The notes below the pieces were generated by a model. That model was not told where the DNA came from. It did not search any database and saw only the letters and a program-made list of their open reading frames with translations. Position numbers and translations under genes: made by a program. 64,000 nt of DNA from Gonatopus flavifemur (lineage: Eukaryota; Arthropoda; Insecta; Hymenoptera; Dryinidae), in NCBI GenBank assembly GCA_018340375.1, contig JAFFJZ010000001.1:41346001-41410000 (forward strand). The letters are read 5' to 3'. The stretch's first letter is position 1. The number at the start of each line of letters is the position of its first letter. Shown piece by piece: positions 1-11,040 of this stretch.

Positions 1-411
1 CCGAAGAATGAAACAAGACGGAAAAAGACTGATAACGATGGTTGGAGAGGCTAACTGCTAACAATACAATTTTTGTGACAATGTATCATGTAGTGTCGAG
101 AACGCTCAACTCGACTTGAAGATTTCTCCAGTCACCTGAACGTACGTGCTCAAGGAAGTAGCATCCCCGTGCTGAGTGACGAAAAAGAACTATAGAGAAA
201 ACAATTGACGGGAATACAAGAGGGTTTTGGTCTATGAATAGAGCGAGTTGAATAGGAACTTGGTCTGTCATTTTGATTCACCATCGTGTAGAAGGATTCA
301 GTACAAAATTCAATATTGTTCGTTAGATGTTCGACATTTAATTATTCCAACTTCCGGGTCTTTGCTTTAGCTATCCACGTCTTTCGTCCACGATAAAATT
401 CACGGCTGTTA
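1..411. other. AT-rich DNA with no recognised feature
   Basis: No open frame of useful length, no repeat end and no RNA gene signal is visible. A short minus-strand frame of about 61 codons at 86-271 has no recognisable motif. Confidence 0.5.
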
Positions 412-592
412 ATAAAAATTCGCTGCCACAGCTTATCGAATTGCTGAGAAAGCAACATGATCAACTAAAACAGCAAATTTTTTAGTATTATATACAGAAC
501 TGCAAACAAATTTTGCTGGAGAAGTCAACATTTTTTGCTGTCACAGCTGAAAAATTGCTAGCAAATAGGTTGTTGTCACACCAAAAATCAGA
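412..592. repeat. AGCAAA-family repeat fragment
   Basis: The segment is built from short self-complementary words such as TTTGCTG and CAGCAAA, including TTTTTTGCTGTCACAGCT near 531. It resembles the full-length element at 59557-59885 and is especially close to 37130-37314, where both carry TTGCTGAGA, then GCAA, TATGATCAA or CATGATCAA, and AAACAGC in the same order. No clean terminal inverted repeat is visible at either edge, so this is probably a truncated or decayed copy. Confidence 0.6.
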
Positions 593-1874
593 TCTCATTG
601 TCACGATAAATTGTTTCTCATGGTTTCACTGTTCTGAAAATCAATGAAATGATAAGAGCACAACACTTCTGAGCGTTTCAAGTTTGAATTGTTCCAAAAA
701 TCACAAAATCCGATAAATTATCATTATTTATCTTCTTGAAATGATTCCTTGGAACTGGAAACATCGTTCAAACAATGCATTGGAAGATTCTCAGTCTTTA
801 ACAACTGAGTTTCTCGTTATTTGATCACTCATTCGTTTCAATAAACGATTCAAACTTAGAACATATCCGTTTTAGAAGATTGTTTCCTTGTCCTGAAATG
901 AATTTTGATACTCTCGAAGTAGAAAATTCCATATCAAGTTAATCAGTGAATCAAAATAAGAACAACGAACTGTTGCTATGAATGCAAATCAGTATTATCA
1001 TTCTCTCAGACTTCCTAGATTATCGGAAATAATGTCAATGTTATCTTTCAATTGAGAAGATGTAAAACTGTGCACGTTGGAGACCGATCTATGAATTGCA
1101 AAGCTACGCGCACAAATACTGTATGTAGCTCAGCAAATTGTGATCCAATGTTTGCATATTCCTTGTGTATACCTGACAATATGATGAATCAGAACGACGG
1201 TCATGTGCTCTAAATCCATCACAAGAGCAATCAAAAGGATTTTTGTCACATAATACCGCGTCATTTGTCGACGAAATTTGCTACGGCATCTGGCGTTGTT
1301 CACGTGCGTAAATAGTTTTGGCAAACATATACCCAACACAAGCAGTAGTAACAGATGTTATCAGGATATTCGGCATTCACGTATTCTCATCTGCCAATAA
1401 AATCTTTCTACGTGGTCCGTGATACATATGTATTCATACAGAATGTATAGAATATTTAAACAAGTCCGTTGAAAATTATAAGATCAAACTTGATGCGTGT
1501 AATCGAGAATTTATTCTGTCAACGTTTTACGCATGCATACTTCTCTCGAATCCCTGGAATATTTTTTTTAAACATGAAGATCTTTACAGGTGCAATATAA
1601 CTCACTATGTGATTCGGTCTCGCCTCAAAACTGGTTCATTTTGATACGTATAAAGGCATACGAATCGCCATTTATTATTTGATTTTTTTGTAAAAGATAT
1701 CTTACTCTTCCTGTACATTACGGACAGGAATTTTTTATGTAAATAGGAATGAGAAAAGAAGTCTTGTCGTCGAGACAAGATTCGTTCAAACAAGACCAAG
1801 ACAAGATCATGAAATTCACAATTTTCCAAGAGCAAGGCAAGATTTTCTGTAATCTCGTCTTGTATGAAACTCTA
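593..1874. other. AT-rich DNA, no gene recognised
   Basis: Nothing here supports an exon. Around 1762-1862 there is a locally repetitive patch with several versions of CAAGACAAGAT and its complement (TCTTGTCGTCGAGACAAGAT near 1763, ATCTCGTCTTG near 1852). It may be a small decayed inverted repeat, but its borders are not clear. Confidence 0.4.
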
Positions 1875-2052
1875 CACGGAGAAAATTTTGTGGTATAAAT
1901 TATAACAAAAATGTATTGAATATTACTATGTTTTTGTAAAGTTGGACCATACTGACATTACGATGAATATTGCTATGATAATGACTGAAATTACGGTACA
2001 ATGTAGTAAAGTTGGACACAAAACAAAGAAGAATTACAATTTTCCTTCCGTG
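1875..2052. mobile_element. Putative MITE with CACGGAGAAAA end
   Basis: The left edge reads TA then CACGGAGAAAATTTTG, and the right edge reads ATTTTCCTTCCGTG, its approximate reverse complement. The interior has TGTAGTAAAGTTGGAC and a second TAAAGTTGGAC-like copy, and it resembles the interior of 26659-26914 (GAATATTACTA, ATGTAGTAAA). The right flank does not show the TA expected of a target duplication. Length is about 178 bp. I consider this probable but decayed. Confidence 0.45.
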
Positions 2053-3395
2053 AAAAGAGATGCTCGCGAAGTATTTAAAAATCAACGTTCAGTGATTTTG
2101 GTCACAGTGTCAGTATAGTCCAACATTACAAAAGAATTATAGTAATCGATACTACAAAATTCTCTGCGTGTATCCATGCATAGTAAAAAGTAAAACTTTT
2201 TTTTAACTCGAATATGAGAAGCAAATAAAACTAGCCTTGTTTCAACTGAAAGAAAAAAAGCATTGGGAACAAATGCCATTACAATGAAAGAGGCTGAATT
2301 TGAGTCAATTTGAAATGATTTGAATGTATATTTTCGAAGATTTCAAGATTTTTCATTCGCTTGATTCTCATTTACATGAAAACGTTGGATACGTGAAACT
2401 TTGATGTTGTTTTGTACCATCTCGACGTTTTTATGTCAATGCATAACCTCACCATACTTGGAAAGTCCATAAACCTTTCTCGACCACCAGGATGATCGGG
2501 ATTTCAATTAACGGAGAGAGAGTACAGACCTGACGGCGTCTATCATTAACAAGTCCACTGGACTGGAAGATGGCTCGATGCAACTAACTGTATATAGGGA
2601 AGTGTTTTACCAGGACGCGGAGAGTCTTCTCCTTCTCTCTTCATTCTCAATGTGATGATTTTTGTGTGATTATCAATCAAAATTACCTCGACCGAATGTG
2701 TAACGTTCGAAGCAGCATCGAGGACTTACCTGAAACATAAAAATCAGTAGCCTTTAAGTAAAGAATATTCTCCCTCAACTTTTGTTGATTCTAGTTCATG
2801 AATAATTTATCTGAAACTTTTTTTTCCAAGTTTTCATTTATTGTTTTGCAATCACAGAGGAAAACATCCTGCTTTCGTTTTCAATGAAATATTACATGTG
2901 ATTCGTCGTAGCGTGAATTCTACGTTCAAGTGTTGAAAATGTAATGAAAAACTTCTTCCTCTTGAGATTTGTTTCAACATCAATTTGAGATACTACTTTT
3001 TTCACATTCTTATTCAATCTTTCATAACAATATTTTTTTGATTAAATCCAGCTATAAAAGTCATATGAGAAGAATAAACTGTTTCATGGTTTTAGAAGCA
3101 TCCTGCTTCTTTTTACATGACAGAAATGTCAAGTTCGCTCCCACGACGGTAAATGTTTTCCTACCATATGAAAATGAATCATGTTCCTCCACAAACAATT
3201 CCAGAATTGTTTGAGAAATGTAGTTTTATATTTGAAAAAACGTTTTCTTTGGGAAAAAAAAACGCATTTCATGACTTCATATGAGTGAAACATTCTTATT
3301 CAGCTTGGAATGTGAATTCCGTCCATTCATACATGGATTACAGCACTTCAATAATTTGTATTGAGACGTTGATGCTCATTCATGTTCTATTCCTG
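2053..3395. other. No gene recognised; one possible short exon-like patch
   Basis: Mostly AT-rich unique sequence. A slightly GC-richer patch at about 2480-2740 includes, on the minus strand, a pyrimidine tract ending in CAG (about 2731-2745) followed by some 43 bases and then a GTAATT-type donor. That could be a tiny internal exon, but the putative exon starts with GTAAGT, has no recognisable product, and could equally be chance. Confidence 0.3.
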
Positions 3396-3632
3396 CACGG
3401 AAAAAAATGACATGAAAAGTAATTTTATGATTATGGTGTGGATTTCATGTAGAATTTACTCCAGAGTCCTGTTGGATTTACATTGTTATCATGGTTACCA
3501 TGGCAACACGCCTGTTGTGTACTTCAGTAACAATGTACACGTAACATTGGTTCCAATGTGAATCTTACTCCAATTGCAGTTATGTCAAAATAACAAGAAC
3601 CAATGCAGAATCCACACGTGATTTTTTCCGTG
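3396..3632. mobile_element. MITE, CACGGAAAAAA ends
   Basis: The left end CACGGAAAAAAATGAC is matched by the right end ATTTTTTCCGTG read in reverse complement. Inside the ends, GTGTGGAT on the left is mirrored by ATCCACAC on the right, so the inverted repeat continues with gaps. Length is 237 bp and there is no coding capacity. The target duplication is not clear. The terminal motif belongs to the CACGGAGAAAA/CACTGAGAGAAA group seen through the window. Confidence 0.7.
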
Positions 3633-3693
3633 TGTCATTTTTCATTTGCGATCATAACAATCTTCTCAGCCATGGCAGCTATTCCATATATTA

Positions 3694-4948
3694 CTGCTAC
3701 TGTGGCCAAAAAGTAAGGTGACATTTGGATTTAAACTCTGTGCGCAAATGTATTTGGGGAAGTGCTCTTATTTTTGGGTTAGTAAGACTGTCTTTGATAT
3801 CCGTGCCAAGGACCACATCAGAATATTCATTAGTAAGTAAGCTGCTGGAAGTAAATTTTTCGATCTTTATAATGTCTGCATTTGTTGAGCAAAGAATTTG
3901 TATTCAATTTTGTTTGCAGAATGAATTTTCTGCTGCTGATTTGTTGAGAATGGTGCATGAAGCCTTTGGTGATGAGGCTATGTCGAAAAAAACAGTTCAC
4001 AAGTTGTATGAAGAGTTCCAAAGAAGATCGAGAACGTGTCGAAGACGAAAAGCGTCCCGGTCGACCATCAACTTCAACTGACGAGGTTCACGTCGAAAAA
4101 ATCAAAGATTTGGTGCTTGTAAATCGTCGATTAACAATGAGAGATCTTGCTGATAATGTTGGCATTTCAAAAGGATCAGGCAATACCATTTTGAAGGGTG
4201 TTTTGGGCCTCAGACGCGTCAAATCTCGATTGGTACCGAAAACACTGAATTTCCTGGAAAAACATCGTCGCGTTGAAGTGGGTAAAACAATGCTTTCTGA
4301 CTATCAGGACAAGATGAAATGCATTATTACGGGAGATGAAACGTGAATTTATGCTTACGACCCGGAAACAACCGATCAATCAAGTGAATATCGCGCCAAA
4401 GTCGCTCAGAAATCAAGGTTATGTTGACTGTTTTCTTCGATTATCGTGGTGTTGTGCATTTTGAGTTCCTTCCGCCGGGTCAAACTGTCAGCAAAGAATA
4501 TTCTTTAACCGTTATGCGTCGTTCACGTCAAGCTTTTCGCCTGAAGAGAGCGGAATTGTGGCGAGACACCTCTTGGTTTTTGCACCAAGACCATCCACTG
4601 ATTCTTCGTGACTATTTCGTAAAAAAAACTCAACCCATATCGTTCCACAACCACCGTTTCTACCTGATTTGGCATCGTGCGACTTCTGACTATTCAACAA
4701 ACTCAAAAGACCGATCCGAGGACACCGTTTTGAGTCGATAGACGAGATCCAAGCTGAATTGAGGAGAGAGCTGAAGGCCATCCCGGAAACCGACTTCAAC
4801 AACAGTTTCGAAGATTGAAAAATGCGTTAGCATGAGTGCATTGTATCCGGGGAGGATTACTTTGAATGCGATGAACTTGATTTAGAAGAATAAATGAAGA
4901 TTTTTGAAAATAAATGCTATGTCACCTTATTTTTTGGACACAGTAGTG
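3694..4948 (+). mobile_element. mariner transposon, inactive copy
   Basis: A full-length Tc1/mariner-superfamily element of about 1255 bp, the usual size. Terminal inverted repeats of about 30 bp are visible: the left end has CTACTGTGGCCAAAAAGTAA and the right end, in reverse complement, has CTACTGTGTCCAAAAAATAA, both running into GGTGACAT. The element is flanked by TA at 3692-3693 and 4949-4950, the expected target duplication. The transposase frame between the ends is broken several times, so this copy cannot make its own enzyme. Its ends differ from those of the surrounding MITEs, so it is not their source. Confidence 0.95.
3872..4893 (+). pseudogene. mariner transposase, multiply broken
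   Basis: This encoded the transposase that cuts and pastes mariner DNA in the nucleus. The likely start is ATG 3872 (MSAFVEQRICIQFCLQN), leading into the N-terminal helix-turn-helix region. A GRPST linker follows, then a second DNA-binding segment (RRLTMRDLADNVGIS). Catalytic D,D34D-type landmarks are recognisable: GDET near 4335, HQDH near 4590, and PDLASCDF near 4663-4686. The C-terminal EIQAELRRELKAIPETDF and FEDW blocks are also typical. Breaks are a frameshift near 4019-4025, a stop after GDET at 4344 (the family has Trp), a deletion with frameshift near 4400-4412, a short deletion after HQDH, a frameshift near the A-run at 4620, a stop after SCDF near 4687, and another stop near 4828. 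Three of the stops sit where the family has Trp. Clearly dead. The mariner subfamily was not determined. Confidence 0.93.
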
Positions 4949-5631
4949 TACTGGAAATGTTGTTGCCTCAGCAAATAATTCACTGCTACGGCTATATAAT
5001 TAACTGGAGTAGAAAATTATTCGTTACACGTGAGCGAAGAATTTAACGTTCCAGCAAAAAGTAAGACAGCCAAATCACATTTTGTTTTCTCCATGTACCG
5101 GACGTCTATTCACGAAGATATTGCGTTAGAAGAAATCGTTGGAAATTTCGACAGAATATATCATTCTTTTGAATTAGAAACGAATCGATTGTGACAAAGT
5201 ATATTTCTTCCCTCACAAGATACCAAGAGATAACAGAAGAGAGAGATATCTTGTACTTTGGTGGCCATGTTAGTCAGGAAGATATGACGATGAGATATCG
5301 ATCTATCGATTGCATCATCATATTGTAAATGGAATGCACTTACATGCGATTCTATATAGTTATATTACATGGGAAAAAACGATGAGAGAAGGAATCTTGG
5401 GAAAAGAAAAAGAAGAAACAAAAGTAACGGGGATGAAAGCATTTTCCATAATAAATGAAAGTGAAGAAGAAGAAAAAAAGAGAGAATTTCGCCTCTTATG
5501 AATATTAAAATTTTCAGGACAAAGCTCTGACATCTGTGTTCTATCGCTCTTGCACTCGTTCATGTGGTTGTTTGCTTGGTTAGGAAGTGTGATGATAATA
5601 TTCTTTTCTCTCTTCTTCGTGATGTCGAGCG

Positions 5632-5655
5632 GCGACGACGACGACGACGACGACG
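5632..5655. repeat. (GAC)n microsatellite
   Basis: About eight consecutive GAC/CGA triplets. A minus-strand frame across it reads as a poly-Arg run, which is an artefact of the repeat. Confidence 0.95.
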
Positions 5656-6805
5656 CTTCATTCCGTATACATAGTTGATGATGATACCCACATTAGCCAC
5701 AGTTGACAGAATTTTCCGCATGGTGGCAACGACAACGGCAATGGCGGTAGAGTTGGGTGATGATGTCGGTGGTGAATAAAAATTACTCAACTTGAGAAAT
5801 ATATGAGTGGTAGTTGTTTATTTCGCTTTGAGACGGTACAAATGATTAAGGTGAATGAACTAAGTGAGATGGTGCGTGACGCTTCAACTACCAATTCATT
5901 TTTCAGGCTGGTCTGAGGAAATCGATTGGGGAAGTTATTGGAATGTATATATTCAAAACGATTGCTTCGTATAAAATGAGAACAAATTCTTATTCGTTTC
6001 ACGAGAGTGAGGCTTTGTTGATGGAAAAAAAATTTCATGAATCACCTGTGCCATTAAGGTTGATTGAAAACTTGGAACAATACATTCAAATTTATTGATA
6101 GAAGAAAGAATGAGTTGAGGAATATTCTTGTTTTATTTTCTCAAACATGTGTCAAGAAAGTCGAGCGAAGGTTCACACAAATGTTGAGCTTATAGTATTC
6201 GATTGTTCTATTAACGCAATCAAGCTATCAACGTGATTTTGATGGTTTTTCAAATGATCAATGTATCATCATTTGTAATATCGAATATTTAACAAGGGAA
6301 AGTGGGGTAATCGTGAACCCCATGAATAATCCGTGTTAAGAATTGGAATAAGACATTTTCTCTTCACAAATGAAAAGTAGAGTCCAGGGCTAGCACTTAA
6401 TAAGAGAAAGAACTAGTCAACAATATATTTTGCGAATAAAACAAGTGCCATTTCGTTTTCTCTTTGAAAAACGTGAAGATTCCTATACTATCCCCAGTGA
6501 AAATGATTACAGCGGTTGTTGAGCACCTTTCAAGGCGCTTGCGCTGAAACTAGTCCCTGGAAAGCGCCTTCACATTAATTTCGAGAAGACTGGAACCATT
6601 TCTGCTAGGGATGGTTTGAAGAATGTGTTTCGAATGTCCCTTCCTATTAGTTAGTTCCATCAACATTTAAAAGTATGTTGAAAAATAATTATTCATTTCA
6701 CTTGATAAAAGACCAAACGATATTCAGGCAAAAATAATAGGAAACATACAGTCTTCGGCGTTGTTAAGGAAAGAAAATAGACGAAAAGGAGAGAAAAAAT
6801 AGTAC

Positions 6806-6925
6806 AGTTGACATTTACGTAAGATCTCATTTTGTATTCTATCCGGTCGACTACTGTTGGTTGAGTTGTTGGAAATAATCGTTTACTTGTCGACTATCAA
6901 AAAGGAAGATCGTCGAGTAGTAGTA
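6806..6925. repeat. Diverged local duplication, copy 1
   Basis: It shares an ordered series of short blocks with 7275-7390: CATTT(A/G)CGTAAGA, then TCA(C/T)TTTGTATTC, then a GTTG block, AATAATCGTT or ATAATCGTT, CGACTATCA or GGCTATCA, and finally GATCGTC. Spacing is nearly preserved, so the two look like an old duplication about 470 bp apart. No function can be assigned. Confidence 0.5.
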
Positions 6926-7274
6926 CACTCAACGAGCAACGATGAGGATCAAATGCCACTATATGGAGAATACGTGCAACGTGAGCTAGGTATAAGAATG
7001 ATCCGCTGTACACATTGTTCATGCGATAAGTCGAGAAAATTATAAAAAACAAGCAGGATCCATTACAAATAACGACGAAATTACGTAAGTCATAATTCAT
7101 AAATTTTCACTCGAGTGTGAAAATTCTGCCCTAGTAGAAAGTGCGAATTCAACTACATTAAAAAAAAACAAACAAACAAGAACATCGATATTTCAAGTTA
7201 ATAGAAGTACGTGGATAAGTATCGGATAACCAGATTTCAGATAAATGGTACTAAAAGAAGGTAGCTAGACAAAG

Positions 7275-7390
7275 CGGTGTGCATTTGCGTAAGAGGTCAC
7301 TTTGTATTCCTCGGTCTCCACGCTGTGTGCCGTTGAATATAATCGTTATACGTCTCTCGGCTATCACATGACGATCGTCTTTGGCGAAAT
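7275..7390. repeat. Diverged local duplication, copy 2
   Basis: Partner of 6806-6925, with the same block order (GCGTAAGAGGTCACTTTGTA, then ATAATCGTTATACG, GGCTATCACATG and CGATCGTC). Neither copy keeps a common open frame. Confidence 0.5.
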
Positions 7391-8187
7391 GAGTGCAGCT
7401 TTCAGGAAACGAGCCACCCTCAACAATTTTCTACACAGCTAGCGATTATCCGACATGCGTATACCTGTGTTATTGCATGAACTCGAATAAGAGAATTCAA
7501 CTCTACTTGAATAGAAATTCAAACAAAGTTTTTATTAATTTCTAGAAACATTGAGTTTCTGGATGATACACTGAAAAAGTTCCATTAGTATTATAGTTTC
7601 TTTCTCATGTATCATATTTGAAATTCAGTTCAATTGCTAGGGAGGATTAATGTCTAATTTGCTGAGCTAGCAAAAGTGTCCGATATATCAATATTGGAAA
7701 ATAAAAATCAGTGTACGCAAACGAGGACCATGGATATCAATTTTCATACATCAATGCTGACTTCCATCGAATGTTTCAAATCAATCATTCCCGTTCCATA
7801 CACGGAGCACAAGCTTAATTTGAGCTACTGTAATTAATTATTCTGGTACCTACTGGAACGCTATTTCCTCGGGGACGTCACTTAAACTTTTACTAATATA
7901 CCGGAAACTTTGACTGCATCATAGATGATAGGAGGAATTGAATTTCAATGGTGGATAAAATAATAGTGCATTGTTATGTTTCTGCTAAAGAAGTTATCAT
8001 GTTACTGCAATGAAGATTATATTGTATTATCTCCTTACAATACATTATCACACATCTGCATTGCTCCAATTGTACGGTTATTTCCTCTGAATCTTTGTTA
8101 TAAATTCACCGGCCTTTAGTTTTGTTCATTTTCATACTCTCCAAATTTGGAACAGTGAAATTTTACTGATTGCAGGGGGAAATCGGT

Positions 8188-8794
8188 CACATGGAAAAAC
8201 AAGAAATAGCTGTGGCAGTTACACGGGAAGGAATAATTTGCTATGGTAGCGAGAAATTAACGGTGGTAGCTATTTCGTGTATTTGATATTTGGATAGCGA
8301 GAAAGGGCGACAAAAGCTAGATTTTAGCTCCTGTAGCAATAAATTTCCTTGCCACACCTAATTTTTAGATATCCAAATATCAACCACATCACTTTGCCGT
8401 GTACCCACTCCCGGGTAGAAATTTTCCCAATTAAAAAATGGCCTTGTCTGGGCCCTATCCGGGCCCAGACCTTCCTAACAAAGGCCTGAACGGGGCCAGG
8501 AATGTGGCGATTCGCATTTCTACTCGGGCTTTTTTAGCATCCATTTCTCACCGCTGTAGCTAAAATAACTGCAGCTGTGGCTATTTTTTAGTGACCGCAG
8601 TAGAAAATCGTAGCTGTAACTGCACGGGTTTTGTGGTTGATATTTAGATAGCTGAATAATTTAGCTGGTAAATTTTCGCTGCAGCAGCTAAATTTCCAAC
8701 TGCTAATGTTAAGTGAGTAGCTGTCGCAGCTAAAAAATAGCTCCCGTACCTAATTCTTAGCCATCCAAATCATAGCTAATTATTTTTTTCCGCG
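8188..8794. mobile_element. AGCTA-family element, interrupted by a second MITE
   Basis: The segment is built from repeated words around AGCTGTGGCAGCTA and TAGCTATCCAAAT. The right end TATTTTTTTCCGCG mirrors a left end CACATGGAAAAAC. The right part (8530-8794) matches 20117-20390 almost block for block, including GTAGCTGTAACTG, GTGGTTGATATTT and GAGTAGCTGTCGCAGCTAAA, so these are copies of one family. The left part is separated from the right by the CCCGGGTAG element at 8410-8528, which inserted later. Confidence 0.75.
8410..8528. mobile_element. MITE with CCCGGGTAGAAAT end, nested
   Basis: The left end CCCGGGTAGAAAT and right end ATTTCTACTCGGG are inverted repeats of the CCCGAGTAGAAAT family. 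The interior is GC-rich with many GGCC/GGGCC words, including GTCTGGGCCCTATCCGGGCC. About 119 bp, no coding capacity. It interrupts the AGCTA-family element on both sides. Confidence 0.75.
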
Positions 8795-8810
8795 AATTAG
8801 TGCATATACA

Positions 8811-8920
8811 GTGCCCAATCAGTAAATATTAAATGATCTTTGCAGTGAAATTTCACTAGTTCAATTATTCAGGAAAACTTCCAACTGCATAACCAGTGAC
8901 TATTCATATTTGAGTGTGGA
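8811..8920. repeat. Interspersed repeat (CAGTGA-rich), copy 1
   Basis: It shares ordered blocks with 50195-50360: ATCAGTAAATATTAAATGATCTTTGCA or its variant, GAAAT(T/C)TCACT, TTCAATTA, CTTCCAACTGCATAACC, then GTGACTATTCA. It is AT-rich and full of CACTGA or CAGTGA words, with no open frame. Borders are approximate. Confidence 0.6.
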
Positions 8921-9440
8921 TGATGAAGAAGAATTAATAATCAAATTATTCTTTCAAACTGTGTTGCACAGGTTACTCATGTTATACACCATACATATGT
9001 TTATAATTCACTTCTACCGAGATATGTTAGGTATATGAGAATATCGAAGTACTTAATAAACACTGCATAAAATACATATGGTACCCTGAGGGACCTAATG
9101 TGCGCTTTATGAATGCGCAACACATACTGAAAAAGGTCAAACATTCCCTTGTCGCTCTTTCTCCAAGAGACGACTAATGAAGCAAAATTTAATTGTCTAC
9201 CCTCTTTTGGTTTTTATACTGACACAAAATTTCCTGCTCCCAGAAAATCCGTCGTTCAAGATGATCCTGAAATATACGATGATTGACTCTGTATTGTGTA
9301 AATAATTCATTGAAACATTGTGATCAATGAAAACGATAGGGACTCATCTCTTGCACCACTTTACTGTTTTATCTTTTCCTCGTGGTCGATGGTTACGAGT
9401 TTGATTATGACGCGACTATCAAATTGTACGTTGCTACATA

Positions 9441-9669
9441 CACTGAGAGAAATTTCTATAGCCGCTGTAACTAAAACATCTCAACTCAACATTCCTAATG
9501 AGAGCTACTGAAAATTTGGTTGATTCAACCAAGAAAGTATAGTTGATTCGTCACTCAATTGCATCAATTATACTTTCTTGGTTGAATCAATCAAATTTCC
9601 AGTACCTTCTACGAAGAATATTTGGTTAAGGTGTTTCAGTGATGGTAACTTCAGAAATTTCTCTCAGTG
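9441..9669. mobile_element. MITE with CACTGAGAGAAATTTCT ends
   Basis: The two ends (CACTGAGAGAAATTTC at left, GAAATTTCTCTCAGTG at right) are perfect inverted repeats, and TA flanks both sides (9439-9440 and 9670-9671). The interior is strongly self-complementary: GGTTGATTCAACCAAGAAAG near 9520 is answered by CTTTCTTGGTTGAATCAATC near 9570. Total 229 bp, non-coding. Likely a non-autonomous Tc1/mariner-superfamily derivative, judged by the TA target; the autonomous partner is not in this window. Confidence 0.88.
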
Positions 9670-9826
9670 TATGAACCTGTTCAAAACTCAGTGAACTCTG
9701 TTTTTTTCCAAACACATTGTTGTGAAAACTTGTATTTCAAAAACAATATTAACAATTCATTTCAATCAGTCTCAGAATGTGACGATATTGTGACCACACG
9801 ACACAGTACAATAAGAGACTTCGTTA

Positions 9827-9945
9827 CCCTAGTAGAAATCATTCTAGACCCTTCTTCGGCCCTCACTCGGCGCTATTGAGGTAGACCAGGCTATCCCTGG
9901 CCCTGACGTGGACCAGTAAACCGCCCAAAATGATCTCTACCAGGG
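9827..9945. mobile_element. MITE with CCCTAGTAGAAAT end, TA target
   Basis: The left end CCCTAGTAGAAATCATT and right end AATGATCTCTACCAGGG are inverted repeats, with TA at 9825-9826 and 9946-9947. The interior is GC-rich compared with the surroundings, with GGCCCT and GGCCCTGAC words as in other members. It is 119 bp and has no coding capacity. Confidence 0.8.
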
Positions 9946-9949
9946 TACG

Positions 9950-10655
9950 ATATCACAACTTTGTTACAAAAGAAATTCGTTCTTCCGCTGATATAAAGAT
10001 TGACATATCAACAGATTGTGAAGGAATGATAGTAAAAAAATAAGAAATGAAGATAGAAGATAAGGAAAACATTGACTATTTCCGTTTATTAGACTCACGA
10101 GGTTGAGCATAAAAATTCAAATTCAGATACGAGTAGGGTTTATCGTTGATAAACAGAATATCACTTGGAAACGACACCTAAAGATTACACGCAGCGCATT
10201 AGCTAAGAGGATCTGTATTCCCCATTACCGCTCTAGTAATCGTTACTACAAGCTAAACGATGTCTTTAACCTAAACGTTCAAGAGGATTGCTTGATGGGA
10301 TAGAACATAACGTAAAGTGCATGACTGCATACTTGAATAAGGTATCCATATTATGATCTCAATAGCGTATGAGATTATCATTATCATCAAGATCATATTC
10401 TCGTGTTGGATTTTCCACGTACCAAATCTTTTTTCTCGTTCCAGACATTTCAAATAAGGTGTCCGGTAATAAGGAAATCATGAATGAAGGAATTGCTGAG
10501 ATGTATATTGGAATCATATTTCCAATCATCACCCTATAAAATTCTTATTATTCATAAAACAATGGATTCCATACTTCAAACACAAATGGAAGAACACGGA
10601 AGACCTGGAACCTGAAGATTCCAAATAGTTTTTTGACTTCTCGTTCTTGTAAGAT
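9950..10655. other. No feature recognised
   Basis: AT-rich unique sequence. The open frames at 10103-10303 (plus) and 10271-10453 (minus) overlap each other and show no motif I recognise. Confidence 0.4.
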
Positions 10656-10656
10656 A

Positions 10657-10875
10657 CAGTAAAACCTCGCTCATTTGAACTCTCGTTTATTCCAAGTCAA
10701 ACGCCTCGTTTATTTCAGCGCCAAACTTCTTCTCTGCCCCCCACTTTTGAACGGTCCCAGTGCGTGTTTTCAGCGAAGATCAGCGTCGCCTAATCAAGAG
10801 ATGGTTATGTGAACCCGTCTTGAGCTTTATGCTAATGGTGGGAGCCTCTCTCGACTTGAAATAAACCAGACTGTC
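10657..10875. mobile_element. pogo/Tigger-like transposon end or fragment
   Basis: The left edge, after TA, reads CAGTAAAACCTCGCTCATTT and runs on with GAACTCTCGTTTATTCCAAG and a second CCTCGTTTATTTCAGCG. This resembles my general memory of pogo/Tigger-type ends, which start CAG and carry repeated CTCG-TTATTC words. A mirrored TCTCGACTTGAAATAAACC is at about 10851-10869, which could be the subterminal repeat of the other end. A clean right terminus is missing. No transposase frame is present. Confidence 0.4.
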
Positions 10876-10884
10876 CTTATCCAA

Positions 10885-11040
10885 ATTCCTGGGAGTGAAA
10901 ATACTGCAAGTCCGGGAAGAGTGAGATTCCACTCTTGAAGAGTGACTTTTAACCCTATAAGAGTGGAGTTTTAACTCGGTTCAAAGAGTGAAATTTCACC
11001 TTCTTTTGAGAGTGAAAACTCACTCCTTATAGAATATCCC
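10885..11040. repeat. GAGTGAAA-rich repeat, copy 1
   Basis: It contains many direct and inverted versions of AGAGTGAAA and TCACTCTT. Its start (GTGAAAATACTGCAAGTCCG) matches 62018 and following (GTGAAAATACTGTAACCCAG), and both continue into an AGAGTGA or AGAATGA block and then CACTC(T/C)T. No coding capacity. Confidence 0.5.

Larger units (their letters stand above)
4951..8187. other. Long stretch without a recognised gene
   Basis: Apart from the GAC microsatellite and the local duplication listed separately, I see AT-rich unique sequence. Short frames here have no recognisable domain. A weak CACTGAAAAAG at about 7571 and a possible mirror near 7700-7712 might be a decayed MITE but I could not confirm it. 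Confidence 0.4.

Noticed and set aside
2690..2745. Possible tiny exon on the minus strand bounded by splice-like sites
   Set aside because: Splice-like dinucleotides are common in AT-rich DNA, the exon would start with GTAAGT, and no neighbouring exon can be identified.
7571..7712. Possible MITE with CACTGAAAAAG start
   Set aside because: The right edge resembles the left only over a few A/T-rich bases, and the interior is not self-complementary.
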